Below, one piece after another: positions 8,173-16,038 of a stretch of DNA of 64,000 nt. The position numbers and the translations under genes are program-made. Positions within the stretch are counted from its first letter, which is position 1. Each line of letters opens with the position of its first letter. The notes beneath the pieces are model-generated. The model saw only the letters and a list, made by a program, of their open reading frames with translations, did no database searches and was not told the origin of the DNA. Source of the stretch: Dongia deserti (GTDB lineage Bacteria; Pseudomonadota; Alphaproteobacteria; Dongiales; Dongiaceae); contig NZ_QORW01000004.1 in assembly GCF_003574735.1 (NCBI RefSeq), positions 186,001 through 250,000 of the forward strand, in the 5' to 3' direction.

Positions 8173-9822
8173 TCAGGCGTGCGCCTCTTCCTTGAGGCGC
8201 GAGGGATGCAGTTCGCCGGCTGCTTCGAGCCGCGGCTGGGCGACCAGCGCCAGGTGCGAGTTGATGCGCTTCAGGTCGCGCAGGATATCGAGGTGCAGGC
8301 CGGAGGTGGAGATGCTCTCGATCCGCCCCTCGCGCAGGCGCAGCAGGTGATTCTCCGACGCGGTCTTTTCCAGCACCCGGAAGACCTGCTTTTCCGCGAA
8401 CAGCTGGCGCGCGAGGGTGAGGTCCCCGGTCATGAAGACGTTCATGGCGAGCTGGACGTTGGCGTTGAGCCGGCGGTGGATATCCTCGATCTCCTTGGCA
8501 CCCTCGGCCGAGAATTTGAGGCCGTATTTGGTCTTCTTCGCCGCCAAGTCCATCAGGCTCTTGTCGACGATGTCCGCTGCATGCTCCAGGTTGGTGGTGA
8601 AGGTGATGAGGTCGATGATCTTCTTATGGTCGCCGGAATCCATCACGTCGCGGCTGACTCGCGTCAGATACAGCTTGATCGCCTCGTTCAGGCGGTCGAT
8701 CTGGCTGTCGACGTCAGAGCAGACATCGACCAGCCGCCGATCGTCCTGCTTGAAGACCTGTAGCGAGAGATCGAGCATCTGGCCCAGCAGATCGCCCATG
8801 CGCAGCGCCTCGCGGCTGGCATTGGCGAGGCCGATGGACGGGTTCTCGACCGCGCCCTCGGTGAGATAGCGTGCCTTCCCGGGATCGTCCGGCCTCTCCT
8901 GCTCCGGCAGCAGCTTGGCCGTCAGGCGCGAGACCGGCCCGATCAGCCAGATGAACAGGATGGCAAGTCCCAAGTTGAAAGCGACGTGGAAGTTCAGCAC
9001 CTGGCGCCAGGCTTCCGGCTGCAGGCTTGCGATCTCCGGCATGATGAAAGGCAGCAGCGGCAAGGCAATGACGACGCCGGCAACGCGGAAAATGAGATTG
9101 CCGACGGGCACACGGCGCGCTTCCGGCACGTTCGACATCGTCGCGATGATCGGCATGACCGCGCTGCCCAAGTTGGCACCCAGCACCAGCGAATAGCAGA
9201 CCTCGACCGGAATGAGATCATGGGTCGCGAAGGAGACGATAAGCAGGACGATCGCGAGGCTGGAGGTTGAGGCAATGGTGAGCACTGCCCCGACGATCAC
9301 GCCAGAGACAGGCGTGTTTTCCATCAGGCGGAGAATCAGCGGCACCACTGGCGCCTCGCGGATCGGCTCAGCCGCCAGGGTGATCATGCCGAGTCCGAGC
9401 AGCGTGATGCCGAGGCCGACGATGGCGCGCCCCAGGTCGCGCGTGCGCGTATCGGCCATGTGGTTGAACATGATGTAGCCGATAAGGATCAGCACGGGCG
9501 AGATCCAGGTCACCCGGAACGCGTAGGCCTGGGCGACAAGCGAGGTCCCGATATCCGCCCCTAGCATGATGGCGAGCGCGGCGCCCGCCCCCACCACCTT
9601 GCGCGAGGCAAAGGACGACGTGATAAGGGCTGTGGCGCTGGAGGATTGCAGCAGGATGGTGGCGCCAAGCCCGCCGAAGAGGGCGCTGAAGCGATTGCCC
9701 ATCACGCTGCCAAGGAAAGCGCGGAGGTGGCTGCCAAAGGCACGCATCACGCCGGTCCGGACCATGCGCAGCCCCCACAGGAGAAGCGCAGCAGCTCCGA
9801 AGAGATTGATAAGAAAGACCAT
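8173..9822 (-). CDS. Na+/phosphate cotransporter family protein with PhoU-like C-terminal domain
   Basis: This 549-residue inner-membrane protein has two inverted Na/Pi-cotransporter repeats. The first carries ILLQSSSATALITSS (about 57-70) and GADIGTS; the second carries STSSLAIVLLIV and GANLGSAV near 230. After roughly residue 320 a cytoplasmic, helical PhoU-like domain follows. Bacterial relatives such as YjbB act mainly in exporting excess phosphate or in Na-driven phosphate movement. Its place between the phosphonate catabolic operon and the phosphonate importer suggests it balances the phosphate released by PhnA and TmpB; that is inference. It has no copy of the shared 44-base operator upstream, so it may not belong to the same regulon. 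Confidence 0.85.
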   Translation of the reverse strand: MVFLINLFGAAALLLWGLRMVRTGVMRAFGSHLRAFLGSVMGNRFSALFGGLGATILLQSSSATALITSSFASRKVVGAGAALAIMLGADIGTSLVAQAYAFRVTWISPVLILIGYIMFNHMADTRTRDLGRAIVGLGITLLGLGMITLAAEPIREAPVVPLILRLMENTPVSGVIVGAVLTIASTSSLAIVLLIVSFATHDLIPVEVCYSLVLGANLGSAVMPIIATMSNVPEARRVPVGNLIFRVAGVVIALPLLPFIMPEIASLQPEAWRQVLNFHVAFNLGLAILFIWLIGPVSRLTAKLLPEQERPDDPGKARYLTEGAVENPSIGLANASREALRMGDLLGQMLDLSLQVFKQDDRRLVDVCSDVDSQIDRLNEAIKLYLTRVSRDVMDSGDHKKIIDLITFTTNLEHAADIVDKSLMDLAAKKTKYGLKFSAEGAKEIEDIHRRLNANVQLAMNVFMTGDLTLARQLFAEKQVFRVLEKTASENHLLRLREGRIESISTSGLHLDILRDLKRINSHLALVAQPRLEAAGELHPSRLKEEAHA

Positions 9823-9956
9823 CTAGACCCGCGACAGCTGAATGAAACTGCGCGCCTTACGCAAGAAGTGTGTCATCAAACCGCAACATAGCACGTCCAA
9901 ATGAGATTCGCGCTGCCACTGATTCAACGCTCTGCACCTCGCGAAAGTTCAGCCGG

Positions 9957-11672
9957 TTAGCGATTCCGCCAGGCCTGGGTCCGGGCATGCAGCTTGCGCG
10001 ATGCGATCAGCTGCACGACCCGGGCGGTCGCGCTCACCATCACGATGATGGTGCCCATGGCGCAAGCGATGGCCGTATTGCCGGCATCGTCGGTGTTGAT
10101 CGCAGCGATCGACAGCAGCTTGGTGTCGCTGGAATAAAGGAAGATCACGGCCGAGACCGTCGTCATCGCATTGATGAAGTAATAGGCCGCGATATCCAGG
10201 ATCGCCGGCAGACAGACCGGCACCGTCACCCGCCAGAAGGTCTTGTAGAACGGCACCTTCAAGGAGGCGGAGACCGCCTCGAACTCGTTGTCCACTTGCT
10301 TGAGGGCGGTGACCGCGGTCAGATGGCACACCGTGTAGAAGTGCCCGACCGTGTTGACCACCAGGATGGCCATGGTGCCGTAGATGACGTTGAGCGGGTT
10401 CCCGGGCGCGTTAAAGAAGAAGATGTAGGCGAGGCCTAGGACCAGACCAGGCACGGCCAGCGGGATCATGGCGCCGAAATGTACCGCCGACCGGGCCCAC
10501 GGCCAGGTCTTGGTCTTCTCCACCAGATAGGCGCCGCAGAACACGATGATGGTGCCGACGAGCGCCACCAGGGACGCCATGATCAGGCTGTTCCACAGCG
10601 CGCCCCAGCCGACCGTGCCCAAGGCACCGAGATTGTATTTGCTGAGCGTGAGCGAAAGGTTGTACGGCCAGAACTTGATCAGGCTGCCGAACACCGCCAT
10701 GCCGAGGATGGACAGCACGAAGATCGAGACCAGCACACACAGAATAAGGCAGGCCGCATCGATGCGGGGGCGACGCGTGACCTGATAGGGCACCGCACGC
10801 GCCGAGAGCAGCGCCACCTGCTTGCGCTGCACCAACCGGTCCACAGCGAAGGAAAGAATGGCCGGCGCGAGCAGCAACAGGCCGACAACCGCGCCCATCT
10901 GGAAATTGAACTGGCCGATGACTTGGCGATAGACGTCGGTCGCCAGCACGTTGTACTGGCCGCCAATCACCTTGGGTACGCCGAAATCCGTGAAGACCAA
11001 AGTGAAGACGACGAAGGTCGCGCTCACCAACCCGTAGCGGCAGCCCGGCAGCGTCACGGTCCAGAAGATGCGAGACGGCTTGGCGCGCAGGGACTCCGCC
11101 GCCTCGTACAGTCTCTGATCGGCCGCCGACAAGGCCGTCACGATGATCATGACGGCGTGCGGCAGGGCGAAGAACACCTCGCCCATCACGATGCCGATCG
11201 GACCATAGACGCTGTGACCAAACAGCCAGCTCTTTAGGATGCCCTGGTTGCCGAAGAGATAGACCAAGGCCAGCCCTGGCAGCAGCGATGGTGCCAGCAA
11301 CGGCACCAGCGCGATCGACCGGAAGAAGGACCGGAATGGAATGGCACTGCGCGTGATCGCGTAAGCGAAGCCGAAAGCGAGCAGGATGGTGATGAAGGTG
11401 CTGATCAGCGCAACGGTCAGCGTGTTGTAGATCGACTGGACCAGCGCCGGATCCCTGAAATAAGCCGCGAAGTTCGCCAGCCCGATGAACTGGCCTTGCG
11501 CATTCTCAGCCGCCTTTCGGAACAGCACGGAGAGCGGGACGAGGACGGTGACCAACAGCCACGTGCCAAGGAGCAGGATCAGCAGGCGCTGCGCCCACTC
11601 CTCCGCGCCGGCAACCGGACGCACCAGACGCTGTGCCTGCAATGACGGTGATTGGACTGTGGCGTCAGCCAT
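9957..11672 (-). CDS. phnU: Phosphonate (2-aminoethylphosphonate-type) ABC transporter, fused double permease
   Basis: This 571-residue protein joins two inner-membrane permease domains, as in Fe3+/thiamine-type and 2-aminoethylphosphonate importers. Each half has about six helices and an EAA coupling loop: EAAESLRAKPSRIFW near residue 190 and EFEAVSASLKVPFYK near 465. It would form the membrane pore for PhnS-bound substrate with PhnT as the motor. Its start overlaps the phnT stop by eight bases. Because one polypeptide contains both halves, no second permease gene is needed. The fused form is the kind usually found beside phnW clusters; an iron or spermidine importer is the alternative, less likely here given the shared operator with phnW. 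Confidence 0.85.
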   Translation of the reverse strand: MADATVQSPSLQAQRLVRPVAGAEEWAQRLLILLLGTWLLVTVLVPLSVLFRKAAENAQGQFIGLANFAAYFRDPALVQSIYNTLTVALISTFITILLAFGFAYAITRSAIPFRSFFRSIALVPLLAPSLLPGLALVYLFGNQGILKSWLFGHSVYGPIGIVMGEVFFALPHAVMIIVTALSAADQRLYEAAESLRAKPSRIFWTVTLPGCRYGLVSATFVVFTLVFTDFGVPKVIGGQYNVLATDVYRQVIGQFNFQMGAVVGLLLLAPAILSFAVDRLVQRKQVALLSARAVPYQVTRRPRIDAACLILCVLVSIFVLSILGMAVFGSLIKFWPYNLSLTLSKYNLGALGTVGWGALWNSLIMASLVALVGTIIVFCGAYLVEKTKTWPWARSAVHFGAMIPLAVPGLVLGLAYIFFFNAPGNPLNVIYGTMAILVVNTVGHFYTVCHLTAVTALKQVDNEFEAVSASLKVPFYKTFWRVTVPVCLPAILDIAAYYFINAMTTVSAVIFLYSSDTKLLSIAAINTDDAGNTAIACAMGTIIVMVSATARVVQLIASRKLHARTQAWRNR

Positions 11673-12774
11673 GCGCTTGCGTTCCCGCGTCGAACACGCG
11701 CAAGCGATCGGGCGGCAGGGCCACGGAGATCGACATGCCGATCGCGAGGTTCAGATCGCGCATGGCGTTGATCGAGAAGTCCGCCGCCAACTCCAAGTTG
11801 TCGGCTACATCGAGGCGCAGCTCGGCGCGGCAGAAGGATCCCAGGAACTCCAGCTCCGTGATCTCCGCCTGCAACACGTTGGACTGGCGCGGCTGCAGCC
11901 CACGCACCTGCACGTCCTCGGGGCGCAGGCACACCATCACCTGGTCGCCGCTCGCGGCCTTCGTACCGGCGAGATCGGCCTGCAGCGCGATCGCGCCGAC
12001 GCGCACCTGCCCTTCCTCGCCGATGCGCCCGGGCAGGAAATTCATGTGTCCGACGAAGTCCGCCACGAAGGCCGTGGCCGGCGCGCGGTAGATCTCCTGG
12101 GGCGTTCCGACCTGCTCGATCACGCCGTGATTCATCACGACGATCCGATCCGCGACCGCGAGAGCCTCCTCCTGATCGTGCGTCACCATGATGGTGGTGA
12201 CGCCAATCCGGCGCTGCAGTTGTTTCAGCTCCGCGCGCAGATGTAGGCGCACGCGGGCATCGAGTGCGGACAACGGCTCGTCGAGGAGCAATAGGCCCGG
12301 CGACATGGCGAGCGCGCGCGCCAAGGCAACGCGCTGCTGCTGTCCGCCGGAGAGTTGGGCGGGATACTTTCGCTCCTGCCCTTTCAGGCTGACGAGGGCG
12401 ACCAGCTCTGCCACGCGCGCTGCGATCGCGGCCTTGTCCTTGCCGACGTTGACCAAGCCATAGGCGATGTTCTCGGCCGTCGTCAGATTCGGAAACAAGG
12501 CATAGGACTGGAACACGATGCCGAAATCGCGCTTCGCCGGCGGCAAGGCGGAGATGTCCTTTCCGCCCTGCTCGATCATGCCGCTATCCTGGAAGTCGAG
12601 GCCGGCGATGGCCCTGAGCAGCGTCGTCTTCCCGCAGCCCGACGGGCCGAGGAAGCAGACGAACTCGCCCGGATAGACATCCAGGGAAACATCCTTCAAC
12701 GCCTGGAAGCCGCCGAAAAATTTGTCGACGTTGCGAATGCGCAGATAAGGCTGTGCGCCGCTTCCGTTCGCCAT
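11665..12774 (-). CDS. phnT: Phosphonate ABC transporter ATP-binding protein
   Basis: This 369-residue ATPase energises the importer. Visible motifs are Walker A GPSGCGKTT (43-51), signature LSGGQQQR, Walker B LLLLDEPLSALD and a switch His in TIMVTHDQEEA. About 130 residues after the ATPase domain form a TOBE-type regulatory domain, as in the PotA/FbpC/PhnT group. It lies between phnS and phnU on the minus strand. An inverted repeat in the 82-base gap after phnS may lower its expression relative to the binding protein. Substrate assignment comes from the operon, not from this protein. Confidence 0.9.
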   Translation of the reverse strand: MANGSGAQPYLRIRNVDKFFGGFQALKDVSLDVYPGEFVCFLGPSGCGKTTLLRAIAGLDFQDSGMIEQGGKDISALPPAKRDFGIVFQSYALFPNLTTAENIAYGLVNVGKDKAAIAARVAELVALVSLKGQERKYPAQLSGGQQQRVALARALAMSPGLLLLDEPLSALDARVRLHLRAELKQLQRRIGVTTIMVTHDQEEALAVADRIVVMNHGVIEQVGTPQEIYRAPATAFVADFVGHMNFLPGRIGEEGQVRVGAIALQADLAGTKAASGDQVMVCLRPEDVQVRGLQPRQSNVLQAEITELEFLGSFCRAELRLDVADNLELAADFSINAMRDLNLAIGMSISVALPPDRLRVFDAGTQAHG

Positions 12775-12801
12775 CGCGCCCCCTCGGTCGGCCAGATAGA
12801 A

Positions 12802-12832
12802 GGCCGGTCCGCTTCCTATTCGCGGACCGGCC
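12802..12832 (-). terminator. Stem-loop between phnS and phnT (partial terminator or mRNA stabiliser)
   Basis: Perfect 11-base inverted repeat GGCCGGTCCGC (12802-12812) and GCGGACCGGCC (12822-12832) around a nine-base loop. It stands 25 bases past the phnS stop. No U-run follows on the minus strand, so full termination is unlikely; a 3' stabiliser that raises binding-protein levels over permease and ATPase is the usual role at this position in ABC operons. Confidence 0.65.
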
Positions 12833-12856
12833 GCATTTCATCAGCGCAGGAGTATA

Positions 12857-13912
12857 TCAGCTCTTCGGTGCGTCCTTGGAGCCGTACCGCTTCTGCCACT
12901 CCTGCAGGATGGCCTCGCGGTTCTCCGCCGCCCAATAGAAATCGTTGTTGATCAATAGCTCGCCTTCGTTGGCCGGGTAGTTCTCCGGCACCTTGGCGTT
13001 CACGTCCTTCCGGGCCAGGACCTGATAGGAGTTGTTATAGAGTGCGTTCGCCTCGGCGCTCGCCGAGAAGTCGGCAACCGCCTTGGCTGCTTCGAAGTGC
13101 GGCGTGCCCTTCATGATGGCGGTCGCCTCCATGTCCCAGCCGATGCCTTCGCTCGGCAGGATAACCTGGACGGGCGCGCCCTGGTTCATGAGGTTCACAC
13201 CCGGATAAGCGAAGGAGATCCCGACCAGATATTCGCCTGCCGCCGCGGACTTGCAGGGCTTGGAACCGGAATGCAGGTAGCTGTTGATGTTCTCGTGCAG
13301 CTTGTCCATGTAGGCCCAGCCGCCCTCCTTGCCCATGCTCTGTAGCCAGGACGAGACGGTCAGGAAGCCGGTTCCCGATGAGCCAGGATTCGGCATGACG
13401 ATGTGGCCCTTGTATTCGGGTTTCAGCAGGTCGGCCCAGGTCTTCGGCGCGGCAATGCCGAGCTTCTCGCCTTCCGCCGTGTTGAAGCAGACGGCGGCCG
13501 CCCAGGCGTCCATGCCCACCCAGGTCGGCTTGTCGCTGCGCGTATCCTTGAACTGATCCTTGATCTGGTCATAGCCCTTGGGCTTGTAGCCATCGAGCAT
13601 GCCGTTCTTGTCGAGCAGCATCAGGCTGGTGGCCGCCAATCCCCAGATGACGTCTGCCTGGCGATTGTCCTTCTCCGCCAGCAGGCGCGCAGTGATAACG
13701 CCGGTCGAATCACGCTGCCAGTTGATCTCAATGTCCGGATAGGCCTTCTCGAACGCTTCCTTGTAGATCGGCAGCTGCTCCTCTTCGAGCGCGGTATAGA
13801 CCTTCAGCGCCGTTTTCGCATCCGCGTCAGCGACGAACCCAACGCCCAGCGCGAACGCGCCGGCCGTTACGGTCGCCCATGCACGCAGTACCCTCTCTGT
13901 CGTTCTCGTCAT
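12857..13912 (-). CDS. phnS: Phosphonate ABC transporter periplasmic substrate-binding protein
   Basis: This 351-residue protein has an N-terminal signal (MTRTTERVLRAWATVTAGAF onward, cut near ADADA-KTALKVY) and a bacterial extracellular solute-binding fold of the Fe3+/phosphonate type (residues 30-340): LKVYTALEEEQLPIYKEAF, the STGVITARL segment and ADVIWGLAATS. The start at 13912 has a strong AGGAGG site five bases upstream; a longer frame to 13999 has none. It is the first gene of the importer operon phnS-phnT-phnU. The operator copy at 14200-14243 lies nearly 290 bases upstream, so a long leader is expected. Likely ligands are 2-aminoethylphosphonate and perhaps its trimethylated form. 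Confidence 0.87.
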   Translation of the reverse strand: MTRTTERVLRAWATVTAGAFALGVGFVADADAKTALKVYTALEEEQLPIYKEAFEKAYPDIEINWQRDSTGVITARLLAEKDNRQADVIWGLAATSLMLLDKNGMLDGYKPKGYDQIKDQFKDTRSDKPTWVGMDAWAAAVCFNTAEGEKLGIAAPKTWADLLKPEYKGHIVMPNPGSSGTGFLTVSSWLQSMGKEGGWAYMDKLHENINSYLHSGSKPCKSAAAGEYLVGISFAYPGVNLMNQGAPVQVILPSEGIGWDMEATAIMKGTPHFEAAKAVADFSASAEANALYNNSYQVLARKDVNAKVPENYPANEGELLINNDFYWAAENREAILQEWQKRYGSKDAPKS

Positions 13913-14306
13913 TCGTGCCTCCTCTGCTCCCATGTCACCCATACGGCCAGTCGCGCCGTGCCACCCTATTGGGTGCTCAATGTGACGAACGAGTTGCAAG
14001 GACGAGAAGATTCGGTGTCAGGCGCGCCGCCGACTTGGCACAAGAGCATCTGCCCGGGCCGCGCTATGGCAGGACAGGTCTTGCTCAATCGTTCAGCCTT
14101 CGATCCGAAACCAAAATCAGCCCGTCTCTTCTCCCTGTGCGTCCCCATTCTCGACGTGGCGGGCGATCGCGGCGCCAGAGTGGGGCCTCACATTGATACA
14201 AGGCAAATCGCAGTTTCGTATATGCTGTATAGAATCCGCCTATGGCGCCAGCGGTCCTATCAATGGCTGATCATCGCGGCGGGATTTCGTTCCTGATCGC
14301 CTGCGC
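13913..14306. other. Long intergenic region before phnS
   Basis: This 394-base stretch lies between phnS and the convergent-facing end of pepA. It holds the second operator copy (14200-14243) and otherwise no gene I can support. The only minus-strand frame of note (13966-14148, 60 codons) has no ribosome site and no recognisable features. The part between 13920 and 14170 would be the 5' leader of the phnS transcript if the promoter geometry is the same as at phnW. Confidence 0.55.
14200..14243. promoter_or_regulatory. Probable LysR-type operator, copy 2 (phnS promoter)
   Basis: It carries the same AAGGCAAATCGCA block (14200-14212), TATA at 14219-14222 and the dyad ATAG-N7-CTAT (14229-14243) as copy 1, with identical overall length and orientation relative to the minus-strand genes. 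The reverse strand again offers TTGCCT as a -35. No clear -10 is seen. The shared sequence between two otherwise unrelated upstream regions is direct evidence of a common regulator; the LysR protein at 6465 is the obvious candidate. Confidence 0.7.
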
Positions 14307-15794
14307 CTATTCCCGCTGCCGCAGGAATGCATCGAACAGCGCCACGCCGTAGCCGGTCGCACCTTCGGGGCAGAGCGGCGTGTCCTTGGTTGCAAATTCC
14401 TTGTTCGCGATGTCGAGATGCGCCCAGGGCCTGCCGTCGACGAACTCCGACAACAGGGCCGCGGCGTGCGCGGCGTCGGCGCTGAGATCGTCGGGCGCGA
14501 CTTGTCGGTAATCCGCGACCTTGGATTTGAGGTTCTTCACGTAGTCCGGATCGAGCGGCAGGCGCCAGAGCTCCTCGCCGGCCGCTTGGCCCGCCGCCTG
14601 CACTTCACGCGCCAGGGCTTCCTGGTTGGCGAACAGGCCCGCATAGACCGGGCCCAGCGCCGCGGACACCGAATAGGTCAAGGTTGCCGCATCGAGGATG
14701 CAGGAGGGATTGAACTTCGAGGCCGCGTAGTAGAGCGAATCCACCAGGGTGACGCGCCCCTCCGCGTCGGTATCGATGATCTCCATGGTCTTGCCGGCCA
14801 AGGTCTTCACGATATCGCCCGGCCGATAGGACGAGCCCGACGGCATGTTCTCCACCAGCGCCATCACGCCGACGACGTCGACCTTCGCCTTGCGCAAGGC
14901 GGCCGTCAGGATCGCGCCGGCCACGGCGGCTGCGCCGCCCATGTCGCCCTTCATGGTCAGCATCTGGGATGTGCGCTTGAGGGAAAGGCCGCCGCTGTCG
15001 AAGCAGACGCCCTTGCCGACTAGGGTAACCGGTCCTTCTTTCGACTTGCCGCCCCCCGATTTCCCGCGCCCGTTCCAGCGCAGCACCACCAGCCGCGGCG
15101 GATGCTGCGAGCCTTGCGCCACAGCCAGGATGCCGCCCGCGCCCATCTTGCGCAGCGCGCCCTCGTCATAGATCTCGACAGCGATGCCGTGCTTCTTGAA
15201 TTCCAGCAGACGCTTGGCGAAGGCGTCTGGCCACAGCGTAGACGGCGGCTCGTTCACCTGGTCCCGCGCGAAACAGATGCCGGTGGCCAACGCTTCGGCA
15301 TCCGCCGCGATCTTCTGCGTCGCCGCGCGCTGCGCGGTCACCAGGGAGAGGGCGGCGATCTCCGCCGGTGCATTGCCCGGCTTCGCCTGCGTCACGTATT
15401 TGCCGAAGCGATAGCCGCGCAGCCGAGCCCCTAGCGCGACGTTGCCCAGGAACACAGCGTCATCGAGCCTGCCGACCCCGCCGCCCAAAATCTGCGCCTT
15501 GGGCTCGTGCACCTGCAGCAGATGTGCGGCGATCTTGCCGCCGATCTTGCGCGCGCGGATCGCGGACAGTTCCTTGGGATTGCCGACGCCGGCGATGATC
15601 ACCCGACGCGTGTCGGCCGCACCCAGCACATCGAGGATCTCGCCGCGCTTGGCCGAGAAGGACGGCGCCGCCATCGCCTTCTGCAGCGCTTTGCCGAGGG
15701 GTGCACCAAGCCCCAATAGCTTTTTGCCCTCGGCCGCGAACACGACAGTGACATCGGCGGACATCGCCGGCTTGGCGATCACTTCGATTTGCAT
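14307..15794 (-). CDS. pepA: Leucyl aminopeptidase (M17 family)
   Basis: This 495-residue cytosolic peptidase has an N-terminal macro-like domain and a C-terminal M17 catalytic domain. The metal and catalytic motifs are present: GKGVCFDSGGLSLK (about 250-263), MKGDMGGAAAV, and the signature DTDAEGRVTLVD near residue 340, with the Arg of EGR as the catalytic helper. It removes N-terminal residues from peptides using two metal ions. I use the ATG at 15794 because it has an AGGAAGGG ribosome site and gives MQIEVIAKP, the usual beginning; the frame runs open further to 15860. It appears monocistronic. A dispersed palindromic repeat lies upstream at 15862-15967. Confidence 0.93.
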   Translation of the reverse strand: MQIEVIAKPAMSADVTVVFAAEGKKLLGLGAPLGKALQKAMAAPSFSAKRGEILDVLGAADTRRVIIAGVGNPKELSAIRARKIGGKIAAHLLQVHEPKAQILGGGVGRLDDAVFLGNVALGARLRGYRFGKYVTQAKPGNAPAEIAALSLVTAQRAATQKIAADAEALATGICFARDQVNEPPSTLWPDAFAKRLLEFKKHGIAVEIYDEGALRKMGAGGILAVAQGSQHPPRLVVLRWNGRGKSGGGKSKEGPVTLVGKGVCFDSGGLSLKRTSQMLTMKGDMGGAAAVAGAILTAALRKAKVDVVGVMALVENMPSGSSYRPGDIVKTLAGKTMEIIDTDAEGRVTLVDSLYYAASKFNPSCILDAATLTYSVSAALGPVYAGLFANQEALAREVQAAGQAAGEELWRLPLDPDYVKNLKSKVADYRQVAPDDLSADAAHAAALLSEFVDGRPWAHLDIANKEFATKDTPLCPEGATGYGVALFDAFLRQRE

Positions 15795-15861
15795 GGAATA
15801 ATGCCCTTCCTGTATTCGGCGCGATCTGAGCATAGCAACAGGAAAATGTAAAATCCGCACC

Positions 15862-15967
15862 CTCCTTCGTCATGGTCGTGCTTGGCACGACCATTCACGA
15901 GTTTGTCAGCAAACTGCGAGTGCGGCCCATCGAAACTCGTGTTAGTCGGGCCAAGTCCGACCATGAC
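15862..15967. repeat. Dispersed palindromic repeat, family B, copy 1
   Basis: Begins CTTCGTCATGGTCGTGCTTG and includes the perfect hairpin ATGGTCGTGC-TTG-GCACGACCAT. The right end (TTAGTCGGGCCAAGTCCGAC then CATGACG) is a diverged inverse of the left end. A second copy with the same left arm lies at 61752-61866. It stands in the 244-base gap between the divergent genes pepA and the oxidoreductase. Confidence 0.75.
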
Positions 15968-16038
15968 GTAGAATAACGTGGCGGCTATGAAAGCGGCCTG
16001 GGTTCTCCTATCATCGCAACCGCTCTGGGAGGGCGCTC

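Noticed and set aside
9870-9887. Possible Pho box before the Na/Pi transporter
   Set aside because: Only one half (TGTCAT) fits; the second repeat is poor and the orientation is opposite to the gene.
13966-14148. A 60-codon minus-strand frame in the phnS leader
   Set aside because: No ribosome site, no recognisable features and composition like random GC-rich DNA.
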